DNA of 64,000 nt from Bacteroidota bacterium (GTDB taxonomy: Bacteria > Bacteroidota > Bacteroidia > Bacteroidales > Prolixibacteraceae): NCBI GenBank assembly GCA_023251435.1, contig JAHEYU010000011.1, positions 1 to 64,000 of the forward strand, written 5' to 3'. Under the pieces are notes generated by a model. The model was not told the DNA's origin. It was given only the letters and a program-made list of their open reading frames with translations, and did not search any database. Below, one piece after another: positions 42,681 to 51,094 of the stretch (position 1 is its first letter; each line of letters begins with the position of its first letter). The translations under genes and the position numbers were made by a program.

Positions 42681-43094
42681 ATGAAAAAAGTAACCGGAAT
42701 TGGAGGTATCTTTTTTAAATGCAAAGATCCTCAGGGAATAAAGGACTGGTATTCGAAAAACCTTGGAATTGCGACCGACGAATATGGAACCAGCTTTGAA
42801 TGGCGGCAGGCAGAGGATGGAATCCAAAAGGGATTTACTGCATGGAGCCCGTTTCCTGCAACAACTGGTTATCTCGATCCTTCCCCAAAAGATTTCATGA
42901 TCAATTACCGGGTCGAAAATATTGTGTGGCTGGTGGATCAATTCAGGAAAGATGGGGTTACCGTTCTTGATGAAATAGAAACCTTCGAATACGGCAAATT
43001 TGTACATATTATTGATCCTGAAGGAAATAAAATCGAGCTATGGGAAGCCAATGACGAGGAATACGACAAAATTGTGGGAGCCAGAATAAAATAG
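42681..43094 (+). CDS. VOC-superfamily (glyoxalase-like) protein
   Basis: 137 residues, two beta-alpha-beta-beta-beta modules of the vicinal-oxygen-chelate fold ('GIGGIFFKCKDPQGIKDWYSK', 'NYRVENIVWLVDQFRKDGV', 'KFVHIIDPEGNKIELWEAND'). The terminal 'DPEGNKIELWE' gives the usual metal-binding Glu. Could be a glyoxalase, dioxygenase or resistance-type enzyme; the substrate is unknown. It lies between miaB and mtaB, 17 bases ahead of the latter, so it is probably read with them. Confidence 0.85.
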   Translation: MKKVTGIGGIFFKCKDPQGIKDWYSKNLGIATDEYGTSFEWRQAEDGIQKGFTAWSPFPATTGYLDPSPKDFMINYRVENIVWLVDQFRKDGVTVLDEIETFEYGKFVHIIDPEGNKIELWEANDEEYDKIVGARIK

Positions 43095-43111
43095 TAATAA
43101 AAGAACATACC

Positions 43112-44419
43112 GTGATTACAAATAATAATACAAAAAAGGTGGCCTTCAAAACCCTTGGGTGCCGGCTCAACCAATACGAAACAGATGCTTTGGTGACCGA
43201 TTTTGATGAGGCTGGTTATAAACTGGTTGACTTCGATCAATCTCCTGATATAGTGGTGATTAATACCTGCACGGTTACTAACCAAAGCGATCAAAAATCA
43301 AGGACTGTCATCAGTCAGGCTGCCCGCAAAAACAAGGATGCAGTGGTAGTTGTAACTGGCTGCATGGCCAATAATTTCAAGGAAAAGCTCGAAAGTCAGG
43401 ACAATATCACTTTTGTGGTTGAAAACAACCGCAAGAGCTCGATTCTTTCACTGGTCGATGCCCATTTTTCAGGAGAAATACTGCATCCCGAACAATTGCC
43501 TCAGGACGTATTTCGATACGAACCGGTTCGCAAAAGCCTTCATACCCGCAGTGCCGTAAAAGTTCAGGACGGCTGCGACAATTTCTGCACTTTTTGCATC
43601 ATCCCCACAGTTCGTGGCCGGGCAGTTTCGCGGCCGGTTGCCGATGTGCTTGAAAGTGTGCGTAAAACCATCGAAAACGGATTCAAGGAAATTGTGGTTA
43701 CCGGCGTCAACATTGGCCGCTATGAAGATGGTGAATCAAAGTTCGAAGATTTGCTGGCCAAAATACTGGAAGTACCGGGCGATTTTCGTGTGCGTATTTC
43801 GTCACTCGAACCCGATGGTTTTGGCGACCGCTTTGTGGAACTTTTCAGTCATCCGAAACTAATGCCGCACCTGCATTTGTGCCTGCAAAGTGGTTCCGAA
43901 AAAACATTGCTCCGGATGCGCCGAATGTACGATGTGGAGCAATTCCGCAAAACAATCAATCAGTTTCGGTCGGTTTATCCTGAATTCAATTTCACAACCG
44001 ACATCATTGTTGGTTTCCCAGGCGAAACCAACGAAGAATTTCAGCAAACACTGGATGCCGTTGCCGAATTTAATTTCAGCCATGTGCATACCTTTAAATA
44101 TTCAGTCAGAAAAGGAACCAGGGCAGAACGAATGGAAAATCATGTTCCGGAGAAAATCAAAACTGCACGGTCAGCGCAAATCAGAGAGCTTTCCGAAGAA
44201 AATAAACTTCGTTATTACCAAAGCCTGATTGGAAAAACCCAGAATATTCTGGTTGAAAAAGCGACCAAAACAAAAGCTTCCGGATATGGCGATTTATTTG
44301 TTCCGGTTGAATTTCAAGCTAGTGAAATTCAGAAAAATACCATCCACGCTGTAAAACTAACCGGGCTATCCGGAGAAGGAGAAAAGTTGGTTTTGTTGGG
44401 AGAACTTATAGAAGTTTGA
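43112..44419 (+). CDS. mtaB: tRNA (t6A37) methylthiotransferase
   Basis: 435 residues with a GTG start at 43112. A radical-SAM enzyme that adds a methylthio group to t6A37 of ANN-decoding tRNAs. Motifs: 'FKTLGCRLNQYETDAL' (cysteine one), 'VVINTCTVTNQSDQKSR', 'VVTGCMA', and the radical-SAM 'CDNFCTFCIIPTVRGRAVSRP'; C-terminal TRAM-like part. 'CRLNQYE' in the first motif separates MtaB/YqeV from MiaB. It follows the VOC gene closely. Confidence 0.93.
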   Translation: MITNNNTKKVAFKTLGCRLNQYETDALVTDFDEAGYKLVDFDQSPDIVVINTCTVTNQSDQKSRTVISQAARKNKDAVVVVTGCMANNFKEKLESQDNITFVVENNRKSSILSLVDAHFSGEILHPEQLPQDVFRYEPVRKSLHTRSAVKVQDGCDNFCTFCIIPTVRGRAVSRPVADVLESVRKTIENGFKEIVVTGVNIGRYEDGESKFEDLLAKILEVPGDFRVRISSLEPDGFGDRFVELFSHPKLMPHLHLCLQSGSEKTLLRMRRMYDVEQFRKTINQFRSVYPEFNFTTDIIVGFPGETNEEFQQTLDAVAEFNFSHVHTFKYSVRKGTRAERMENHVPEKIKTARSAQIRELSEENKLRYYQSLIGKTQNILVEKATKTKASGYGDLFVPVEFQASEIQKNTIHAVKLTGLSGEGEKLVLLGELIEV

Positions 44420-44506
44420 CATTCGTTGATTTCAACTTAATCGAATTTGTCAGATAGATCCGACAAAAAGTGGTAATATTTGTCAAATGCGCTTTACAGA
44501 AATGTT

Positions 44507-44514
44507 TAAATTTG
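44507..44514 (+). promoter_or_regulatory. -7 box of the DUF4160-DUF2442 pair
   Basis: TAAATTTG, exact consensus, 21 bases before the ATG. TTTG at 44479-44482 is a possible -33 element at a slightly long 24-base spacing. Repeated TTTGTC/GACAAA words lie just upstream (44444-44485). Confidence 0.55.
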
Positions 44515-44535
44515 ATGCGATCAAACTTTTAAGAT

Positions 44536-44796
44536 ATGCCAGAAATATCTAGTTTTTATGGGATAATCATCAGAATGTATTTTGTTGATCACAATCCCCC
44601 GCATTTTCACGCAGACTATCAGGGATTTAAAGCTGAATATGATATTCAGACACTTATACTACTAAATGGAGCATTACCTAAAAGGGCTCATGCGCTTGTA
44701 TTGGAATGGGCTTCTCTTCACAGAGAAGAACTAATTGAAGATTGGCATCTTGCTTCAGTCCCAGCAACTTTAAAAAACATAAACCCTTTAGACTAA
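44536..44796 (+). CDS. DUF4160 domain protein
   Basis: 86 residues, one domain. The family signature 'FYGIIIRMYFVDHNPPHFHADYQG' region (about 7-31, with conserved His-x-Pro-x-His-Phe-His) and 'RAHALVLEWASLHREELIEDW' are both clear. The conserved histidines suggest a metal or nuclease-like site, but no activity is established. It is paired with a DUF2442 gene 6 bases downstream; this two-gene pair recurs in many bacteria and has been discussed as a possible toxin-antitoxin-like module. Confidence 0.88.
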   Translation: MPEISSFYGIIIRMYFVDHNPPHFHADYQGFKAEYDIQTLILLNGALPKRAHALVLEWASLHREELIEDWHLASVPATLKNINPLD

Positions 44797-44802
44797 ATTA
44801 TT

Positions 44803-45027
44803 ATGAATGAAGTAATTGACTTGAAGGTTTTAGATGATTACCAGATATGGATCAGGTTCAAAGATGGAATTGAAAAAATAATTAATATTCAGAAGTTTTT
44901 GGGGAAAGGCATTTCAAAAGAATTACTTGAATACGAAAACTTTAAAAAGGTTACAATTGAGCCTGGTGGAGGTATTGCATGGTACAATGGCTTCGATTTT
45001 TGTCCGAACTACCTCAAAGAATTGTGA
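44803..45027 (+). CDS. DUF2442 domain protein
   Basis: 74 residues. 'DYQIWIRFKDGIEKIINIQKFL' and 'GGGIAWYNGFDFCPNYLKEL' match the DUF2442 pattern (a small beta-rich fold with a Trp-x-x-G-x-Asp ending). Probable partner of the preceding DUF4160 protein; transcribed together. Confidence 0.87.
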   Translation: MNEVIDLKVLDDYQIWIRFKDGIEKIINIQKFLGKGISKELLEYENFKKVTIEPGGGIAWYNGFDFCPNYLKEL

Positions 45028-45090
45028 AACGTGGTGAACCAATTGATTGTTTCCTTTGTCTAAGTGATTTAAACTTTTCTGTTTAATCAG

Positions 45091-46659
45091 ATGACGGTAA
45101 AAATTAAACAAAACGAAGCGCGAATCAAATCTCCCGAGTTTCAGGAGAACTTCAGAAATTACGAAGAAGTATTAAAAACCTTCCGTGAAAAGCTCGCGGA
45201 AGTAAGTTTGCACGGTTCCGAAACTGCTGTTGAGAAGCATCGTTCGCGCGGAAAACTGCTGGCCCGTGAACGAATTAACTTGCTGGTCGATCCCCAAACA
45301 CCGTTTCTCGAATTGTCTTCCTTCGCCGCTTACAATCAATATGATAATGCATTTCCTTCCGCCGGAATTATTACCGGAATCGGTGTCGTTCAGGGTCGCG
45401 AATGCCTGATTATTGCCAACGATGCCACCGTCAAAGGCGGAACCTACATTCGCGAAACCATCAAAAAACACGTTCGGGCACAGGAAATCGCCCGCCAAAA
45501 TAAACTTATTTGCATTTATTTGGTCGATTCAGGAGGTATTTATTTGCCTGAACAAGCCAACGTTTTTCCCGACCGTTTCGATTTTGGCCGGGTATTTTAC
45601 AATCAGGCCAGAATGTCGGCTGAAGGAATTCCGCAGATTTCGGTGGTGATGGGTTCGTGCACAGCTGGTGGCGCTTACGTTCCTGCCATGAGCGACGAAA
45701 CCATCATGGTGCGCAATCAGGGAACCATTTTTATTGGCGGACCCCCACTCGTTTTGGCAGCTACCGGCGAAGAGGTGACTCCCGAAGAGTTGGGTGGCGC
45801 CGAGGTACATACTTCAGTTTCAGGCGTGGCCGATCACATTGCAGAAGACGATGTTCATGCGTTGCAAATTTGCCGCGATATTATTTCAGGATTGCCTGTC
45901 ACGGAGAAACAAAAAATAGATATTCAGCCATCAAAAGAACCGCTTTTCCCTTCTGAAGAATTGTATGGATTGTTACCGACTGATCTGAAAAAACCAATCA
46001 ATGCCCATGCGATTATCGATCGGCTGGCTGATGGAAGCGGATTTCAGGAATTCAAGGCCAACTACGGAAAAACACTGGTAACCGGCTTTGCACGAATCTG
46101 GGGATTTCCCATTGGTATCATTGCCAACAACAGTTTTTTAACTTCGGAAAGCTCTCTGAAAGGTGCCCATTTTATTCAGTTGTGCGTGCAGCGGAAAATT
46201 CCACTGCTATTTCTGCAAAATATTACCGGATTTATTGTGGGTAAAAAATACGAACATCAGGGCATTGCGCGCGATGGTGCCAAACTGATCAACGCGGTCG
46301 CAAACGCTTCAGTTCCAAAGTTTACGGTGGTGATTGGCGGCTCTTTTGGCGCCGGAAATTATGCGATGGCCGGGCGTTCTTTCGATCCAAATTTCCTTTT
46401 TATGTGGCCGCATTCACGTATTTCGGTGATGGGTGGAGAACAGGCTTCCGGCGTTCTGAAAAGTATTGGCAGCAATGGGTCGGGAGATAAATTACTCGAA
46501 CAGTTTAATGAAGAAAGTACAGCATATTACAGTTCATCGCGATTGTGGGACGATGGAATTATCGATCCGGCAGATACCAGAAAAATTTTGGCAATGGTCA
46601 TATCTGTTTCGCTGAACCGACCGTTTGGAGAACCTGGATATGGGGTGTTCAGGATGTGA
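45091..46659 (+). CDS. mccB: Acyl-CoA carboxylase carboxyltransferase subunit (methylcrotonyl-CoA type)
   Basis: 522 residues. Transfers CO2 from carboxybiotin to an acyl-CoA. Two crotonase-like halves: '[19 protein letters not shown]' near residue 50, '[23 protein letters not shown]', '[18 protein letters not shown]', '[24 protein letters not shown]' and, in the C-terminal half, '[22 protein letters not shown]' and '[13 protein letters not shown]'. The last two are characteristic of methylcrotonyl-CoA carboxylase beta rather than the propionyl-CoA form. The next genes (enoyl-CoA hydratase, biotin subunit, acyl-CoA dehydrogenase) fit leucine degradation. Substrate by inference. Confidence 0.88.
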   Translation: MTVKIKQNEARIKSPEFQENFRNYEEVLKTFREKLAEVSLHGSETAVEKHRSRGKLLARERINLLVDPQTPFLELSSFAAYNQYDNAFPSAGIITGIGVVQGRECLIIANDATVKGGTYIRETIKKHVRAQEIARQNKLICIYLVDSGGIYLPEQANVFPDRFDFGRVFYNQARMSAEGIPQISVVMGSCTAGGAYVPAMSDETIMVRNQGTIFIGGPPLVLAATGEEVTPEELGGAEVHTSVSGVADHIAEDDVHALQICRDIISGLPVTEKQKIDIQPSKEPLFPSEELYGLLPTDLKKPINAHAIIDRLADGSGFQEFKANYGKTLVTGFARIWGFPIGIIANNSFLTSESSLKGAHFIQLCVQRKIPLLFLQNITGFIVGKKYEHQGIARDGAKLINAVANASVPKFTVVIGGSFGAGNYAMAGRSFDPNFLFMWPHSRISVMGGEQASGVLKSIGSNGSGDKLLEQFNEESTAYYSSSRLWDDGIIDPADTRKILAMVISVSLNRPFGEPGYGVFRM

Positions 46660-46666
46660 ATGGAGT

Positions 46667-46694
46667 TCCATGTTTCAGGTTCCAAGTTCCAGGT
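46667..46694. repeat. Heptad repeat after mccB
   Basis: Four 7-base units of the form TCCAnGT (for example TCCAAGT and TCCAGGT) in exact register, starting 7 bases after the stop codon. Confidence 0.8.
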
Positions 46695-46753
46695 TGGCAT
46701 CACATTTCGGAGCATATCCTTCCTCCACATTTGAGGGATATGAATTGCAAAAA

Positions 46754-46840
46754 TTACCACAACGTGGTAAAATATTAATGACCTCCAGTAAAACTGGGGA
46801 ATGAAATATAGTGGAGAAAATGAACCCCAAGTGGGTTCAT
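46754..46840. other. Three successive hairpins, possible MITE/REP-like element
   Basis: TTACCAC-AAC-GTGGTAA (46754-46770), CTCCAGT-AAA-ACTGGGG (46783-46799, one G-T pair) and ATGAACCC...GGGTTCAT (46820-46840) follow each other between mccB and the enoyl-CoA hydratase gene. None has a strong T-run, so simple termination is less likely than an RNA-processing or repeat-element role. Confidence 0.5.
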
Positions 46841-46877
46841 TTGATAATATATATTGATTAAACGAAAATACAAAAGT

Positions 46878-47669
46878 GTGAAAAACGGATATAAATATAT
46901 TGAAGTTAAGATTGAGAAAAACGTTGCCCGGATATCATTAAATCGTCCGGAGCGGCACAACGCTTTGATTCTGGAAATGATTTCGGAACTGAGTCAGGCA
47001 CTGGATGAGGTTTCCGGCAGAAATGACCTGCTTTTTATGGTACTTTCGGGAAATGGCCGATCATATTGTGCCGGTGCCGATCTGAATTGGTTCTACGGAT
47101 CAGATGAAAACAATCAGGAGGAAAATGCGGCGCGCTATAAACATTTGGCAGATCTGCTATTGAAATTATACCAACTGCCATTGATTACCATTGCATGTGC
47201 CCGCGGAAACGTATTCGGCGGTGGTATTGGACTGATGGCGGTCTGTGATTTTGTGCTGGCCGAAGCAAACACCCGCTTCATGTTCAGCGAAGTAAAACTG
47301 GGCCTTTTGCCCGCTACAATTTTGCCATTTGTTGCCAAAAGGTTGTCAGTTCAGAATCTGCGAAAGTGGATTTTGACAGGAAGCTTATTCAATGCTCCCG
47401 AAGCAAATCAGTCCGGTTTGGTGGATGTTTTATACGAAGAAGATCAGTTGGAAAAGACATTGTCAGAATTTATGAACTCTTTCGATTCGGCAGCGCCTTC
47501 TGCAGTAAAAAGGGCGAAAAACATGATCAATCAGGTGACATCCGGGGGCATCGATGTAAATGATACGGCCTTGACCGCAGTCATTCTGGCAGAAGCGCTT
47601 TCCTCGCCTGATGGACAGGAAGGAATCAGGGCATTTCTGGAAAAACGGAAACCGGAGTGGAAAAAGTAG
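46878..47669 (+). CDS. Enoyl-CoA hydratase/isomerase family protein (methylglutaconyl-CoA hydratase-like)
   Basis: 263 residues from GTG at 46878, chosen because it gives the usual short lead ('KYIEVKIEKNVARISLNRPE'); a TTG eight codons upstream is the alternative. Crotonase fold: 'NRPERHNAL', oxyanion-hole 'SYCAGADLNWFYG' (about 65-77), 'ARGNVFGGGIGLMAVCDF' (about 107-124), 'FMFSEVKLGLLPATI'. The 'SEVKLGL.PA.I' segment is common in methylglutaconyl-CoA hydratases, which make HMG-CoA in leucine breakdown. Position between the two carboxylase subunit genes supports that substrate; it is not proven by sequence. Confidence 0.82.
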   Translation: MKNGYKYIEVKIEKNVARISLNRPERHNALILEMISELSQALDEVSGRNDLLFMVLSGNGRSYCAGADLNWFYGSDENNQEENAARYKHLADLLLKLYQLPLITIACARGNVFGGGIGLMAVCDFVLAEANTRFMFSEVKLGLLPATILPFVAKRLSVQNLRKWILTGSLFNAPEANQSGLVDVLYEEDQLEKTLSEFMNSFDSAAPSAVKRAKNMINQVTSGGIDVNDTALTAVILAEALSSPDGQEGIRAFLEKRKPEWKK

Positions 47670-47735
47670 GCAGTCGCAGTAAAAAGTTTTCAGATATAAA
47701 GCAAGCGGCTGGCGGCTGGTAACTAGCTGCTGGCA
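47665..47735. repeat. Heptad repeat between the hydratase and mccA
   Basis: Units of 7 bases continue in one register, first of an AGTCGCA/GTAAAAA type, then CGGCTGG (twice), TAACTAG and CTGCTGG. The stop codon of the hydratase (47667-47669) lies in the first unit. Bases 47671-47694 match 49740-49763 in 22 of 24 positions. Confidence 0.75.
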
Positions 47736-47759
47736 CAACAACAATAACAATACATAAGC

Positions 47760-49751
47760 GTGAAGTCATTCAAAAAAATTCTAATAGCCAACCGGGGTGA
47801 AATTGCAGTTCGGATCATACGGGCAGCACAAAAGAACGGCATTCGAACTGTGGCAGTTTATGCCGCTGACGATGCTGAATCTCTGCATGTTTCGCTGGCA
47901 GATGAAGCTGTTTTGCTTTCAGGGAAAAGCTTGAATGAAACGTATCTGAATCAGGATAAAATCATTCAGATTGCCTTGAAAACTGCTGTTGAAGCCATTC
48001 ATCCCGGTTATGGATTTCTTTCAGAGAATGCCGGTTTTGCTCAAAAGGTGGCCGATTCAGGACTTGTTTTTATCGGTCCTTCTCCTGAAAATATCCGCCT
48101 GATGGGCGAAAAAAATCAGGCTTTCAGATATGTCGAATCCCTGGGAATACCCATTTTGCCTTCGTTTCGCGGAACAGTTGCAGAATTGGTTCAGCACACT
48201 TCTGAAATGGAATTTCCGGTGATGGTGAAAGCCTCTGCTGGCGGGGGTGGAAAAGGGATGGTGATTTGCAATTCAGGCGAAGAGTTGTTGCCGGCACTTG
48301 AAAAAGCAGAACGTCAGGCAATCAACTATTTCGGAAACGGAGATTTGTTTGTCGAAAAATATTTGCCAAAAGCACGCCACATCGAAGTGCAACTTCTGGC
48401 TGATCATCATGGAAATGTACTTCACTTTTTCGAACGGGAATGTTCCGTTCAGCGAAACTTTCAGAAGATTATCGAAGAAGCGCCATCACCTTCCATCAGT
48501 GAAGATCTTCGCAATCAGCTTACTTACGCTGCCGTAAAAATTGCCCGTTCGATGAATTACCGGAATGCCGGAACCATCGAATTTTTGTTGGACGAAACCG
48601 GTCATTTTTATTTTTTGGAGATGAATACCCGCATCCAGGTAGAGCATCCGGTTACTGAAATGATTACCAACAGCGATCTGGTTTCGTTGCAGCTGCTGGT
48701 GGCTGCAGGAAATCCATTTCCGATGAAACAGGAAGATATTCTGATTTTGGGACATGCCATCGAAGTGCGGCTTTGTGCCGAAGATGCCGGCAGAAATTTT
48801 CTTCCATCGGCAGGAAAAATACATGTTTGGGATTTTCCGGAAGAGCAAAATATTCGCCTTGAAACTTTTGTTTCGGAAGGAATAACAGTCTCGTCCAATT
48901 ACGATTCATTGCTGGCAAAAATAATCATCAGCGGCGAAAACCGCGAATTGGCAACAGGCAAAATGCAGCAACTCCTTTCAAAAACCTGTATTTCAGGAAT
49001 TCACACCAACCTTTCGTTTTTATCAGGACTGGTCGAAAGCAATGCATTTCAGGAGAATAAAATTTATACGCGGTATATTGACGAGAAGCTGGAATTGATC
49101 AACCGCAAGGTTCTGGAGAAAAGAAATAATCTGAACAAGCACAAACTGGTTATAGCCTACCTTATTTTTCATTTTCAGCAAAAAAATTACGCCAAAAATT
49201 CTGTTTGGAATCAGATTGGTTTCTGGAGAATGATGCCTCAATTTGAGGTTTCAGTTGAAGGAGAAAAATACAAATGTGAAATTGAGAACGAAAATATTTT
49301 CAAAATAAATCATCAGGAATATCAGGTAAACGGCTGGAAACTGACAGGCAAAAAACTTGGAATTAACATTGATCAGCAGACGGAAACGTTTCATGTTATT
49401 GAAGAAATCGGGAAAACATTGATTGGAACGCAAAGCTTTACATTTGAGCTGCAAAGCAACTGTTTGCTTAATCAGGCCAAAGTTGACCGTAAAAATCTGG
49501 AAACCATAAAGATTTTCGAGAACCTTATTTGTGCCGATTTGTTTGGTAGGGTATTGAAAATAAATGTAGGCGAAGGAGATACAGTCACTTCGGGACAAAC
49601 ATTGCTGACGCTGGAATCGATGAAAACCGAAATTCATGTACTTTGTGCAGTTGATGCAAAGGTTAAAAAGATTCACATCGAAGAAGGAAATACCGTAATT
49701 GAAAAGCAATTGCTGGTGGAACTGGAAGAAAATAGTGTTCAGTCGCAGTAA
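47760..49751 (+). CDS. mccA: Biotin carboxylase / biotin carboxyl carrier subunit of an acyl-CoA carboxylase
   Basis: 663 residues, GTG start. Biotin carboxylase N-domain ('KILIANRGEIAVRIIRAA'), ATP-grasp with Gly-rich loop 'KASAGGGGKGM' (about 159-169), 'ERECSVQRNFQKIIEEAPSP', 'EMNTRIQVEHPVTE'; a middle domain of low conservation (about 455-580); and a C-terminal biotinyl domain with the biotin-accepting Lys in 'LESMKTE' (about residue 622). Domain order equals the alpha subunit of methylcrotonyl-CoA or propionyl-CoA carboxylases. Cotranscribed with the partner beta subunit two genes upstream. Its last codons (encoding 'SVQSQ') and stop are written in heptad repeat sequence. Confidence 0.9.
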   Translation: MKSFKKILIANRGEIAVRIIRAAQKNGIRTVAVYAADDAESLHVSLADEAVLLSGKSLNETYLNQDKIIQIALKTAVEAIHPGYGFLSENAGFAQKVADSGLVFIGPSPENIRLMGEKNQAFRYVESLGIPILPSFRGTVAELVQHTSEMEFPVMVKASAGGGGKGMVICNSGEELLPALEKAERQAINYFGNGDLFVEKYLPKARHIEVQLLADHHGNVLHFFERECSVQRNFQKIIEEAPSPSISEDLRNQLTYAAVKIARSMNYRNAGTIEFLLDETGHFYFLEMNTRIQVEHPVTEMITNSDLVSLQLLVAAGNPFPMKQEDILILGHAIEVRLCAEDAGRNFLPSAGKIHVWDFPEEQNIRLETFVSEGITVSSNYDSLLAKIIISGENRELATGKMQQLLSKTCISGIHTNLSFLSGLVESNAFQENKIYTRYIDEKLELINRKVLEKRNNLNKHKLVIAYLIFHFQQKNYAKNSVWNQIGFWRMMPQFEVSVEGEKYKCEIENENIFKINHQEYQVNGWKLTGKKLGINIDQQTETFHVIEEIGKTLIGTQSFTFELQSNCLLNQAKVDRKNLETIKIFENLICADLFGRVLKINVGEGDTVTSGQTLLTLESMKTEIHVLCAVDAKVKKIHIEEGNTVIEKQLLVELEENSVQSQ

Positions 49752-49810
49752 TCAGTTTTCAGAAAAAATAGCTGCAAAAACTTGAAATTTGGAACTTGAA
49801 ACTATAGAGA
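49734..49810. repeat. Heptad repeat across the mccA stop and up to the next ATG
   Basis: 77 bases = 11 units of 7 bases, covering the mccA stop codon (49749-49751) and ending exactly before the ATG at 49811. Units include AGTCGCA, GTAATCA, then a TGAAATT/TGGAACT/TGAAACT group. Confidence 0.75.
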
Positions 49811-50965
49811 ATGAATGCATTATTAAACGAAAAACATCATCAGATACGAGCGAAAGTCCGTCATTTTGCCGAGAAGTTCATCAAACCGGTGATCGATGAT
49901 TTTGACGAAAAGGAGATATTCCCGGTTGAACTGGTTCTCGAAATGGGTAAAACAGGCATACTGGGAATGCAGGTTCCTGAAGAATTCGGCGGGCAGGGAG
50001 CCGATTATCTTTCGTACATCATTGCTATTGAGGAAGTAGCGCGGATCGACAGTTCGATGGCTGCCACGCTGGCTGCGCACAACTCGCTCGGAGTTGGCCC
50101 AATTCTGCAATTTGGCACACAAAAACAAAAAGAAAAATTTCTTCCGGCATTTTGTACCGGTGAAAAGCTTTGGGCTTTCGGTCTGACCGAAGAAAACGCA
50201 GGCTCCGATGCACAGGGAGTTGAAACAACAGCGGTGATTGCCGGAGATGAATTTCTGGTGAACGGTTCAAAAAAATACATCACCAATGGTACTTCTGAAA
50301 TTTCGGCTGGAATGACCACCTTGGCCCTTACCGGCGAAAAAGATGGGCGAAAAGAATTCACTGCCATACTGATCGAAAAAGAACGCGAAGGTTTTATCCG
50401 CGAAACCATGAAAAACAAACTGGTATGGCGTGCCGCAGATAACGGAATGTTGTATTTCAACGATTGCCGGGTTCCGCTCGAAAACCAGCTGGGTGAGCGC
50501 GGATACGGCTTTAAAATCATGCTGAAAACACTTGATTCCGGACGTTTGTCGATTGCAGCCATTGGTCTCGGACTTGCACAGGGAGCCTACGAAATTGCAC
50601 TTGCATATTCAAAACACCGCAAACAATTCGGAAAATCATTGAGCGAATTTCAGGTCATCGCCTTCAAACTGGCTGACATGGCTGTAAAAATTGAAAATGC
50701 ACGGAACTCATTGTACAATGCCTGCTGGCTGAAAGACAACGGACATTCGTACGCACAACAAGCCGCCATGTCGAAACTGTATTGCTCCGAAATTGCACGT
50801 GAAGTAGCAGACGAAGCGGTTCAGATTTTAGGTGGCGCCGGCCTTTTTAAGAACCGTGAATGGCCCATCGAACGCTTTTACCGTGACCAGCGGTTGCTGC
50901 AGATTGGCGAGGGAACTTCCGAAATTCTCCGCATGGTAATTTCTCGGAATATCCTGAAAGAGTAA
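49811..50965 (+). CDS. Acyl-CoA dehydrogenase (probable isovaleryl- or branched-chain acyl-CoA dehydrogenase)
   Basis: 384 residues. FAD-dependent alpha,beta-dehydrogenation of an acyl-CoA. N-domain ('VPEEFGGQGADYLSYIIAIEEVAR'), middle beta domain ('AFGLTEENAGSDAQG', 'NGSKKYITNG'), C-domain ('QGAYEIALAYSKHRKQFGKSL', 'QILGGAGLFKNREWPIERFYRDQ'). The final 'IGEGTSEILRMVI' has Glu at the base position of short/medium-chain enzymes, whereas classical isovaleryl-CoA dehydrogenases have their base elsewhere and a small residue here. Context (mcc genes) points to isovaleryl-CoA, but a short/branched-chain enzyme is possible. Confidence 0.85.
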   Translation: MNALLNEKHHQIRAKVRHFAEKFIKPVIDDFDEKEIFPVELVLEMGKTGILGMQVPEEFGGQGADYLSYIIAIEEVARIDSSMAATLAAHNSLGVGPILQFGTQKQKEKFLPAFCTGEKLWAFGLTEENAGSDAQGVETTAVIAGDEFLVNGSKKYITNGTSEISAGMTTLALTGEKDGRKEFTAILIEKEREGFIRETMKNKLVWRAADNGMLYFNDCRVPLENQLGERGYGFKIMLKTLDSGRLSIAAIGLGLAQGAYEIALAYSKHRKQFGKSLSEFQVIAFKLADMAVKIENARNSLYNACWLKDNGHSYAQQAAMSKLYCSEIAREVADEAVQILGGAGLFKNREWPIERFYRDQRLLQIGEGTSEILRMVISRNILKE

Positions 50966-51059
50966 AAAAGTGTGGAGTGAACTAAAATTCGGAGTGCCTA
51001 AAGTTATTTCGGTTTACCAATCATAACCGGAAAAACTGTAATTTGCCGGAAGTTTTGAC

Positions 51060-51094
51060 ATTCATAATTCATCATTCATAATTCATCATTCTCA
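51060..51094. repeat. Heptad repeat ending at the fni start codon
   Basis: Five units, alternating ATTCATA and ATTCATC with a last ATTCTCA, fill 51060-51094; the fni ATG begins at 51095. The clearest heptad block of the window. Confidence 0.9.

Noticed and set aside
46854-46877. TTG start eight codons upstream for the enoyl-CoA hydratase
   Set aside because: It adds a basic lead not typical of the family; kept only as an alternative.
50005-50562. 185-codon minus-strand frame within the acyl-CoA dehydrogenase gene
   Set aside because: Shadow of a conserved gene on the other strand; no recognisable protein features.
51060-51094. ATTCATA/ATTCATC block as transcription-factor operator
   Set aside because: Same period-7 structure occurs with unrelated sequence at other junctions, so a single binding protein is unlikely; treated as a repeat class.
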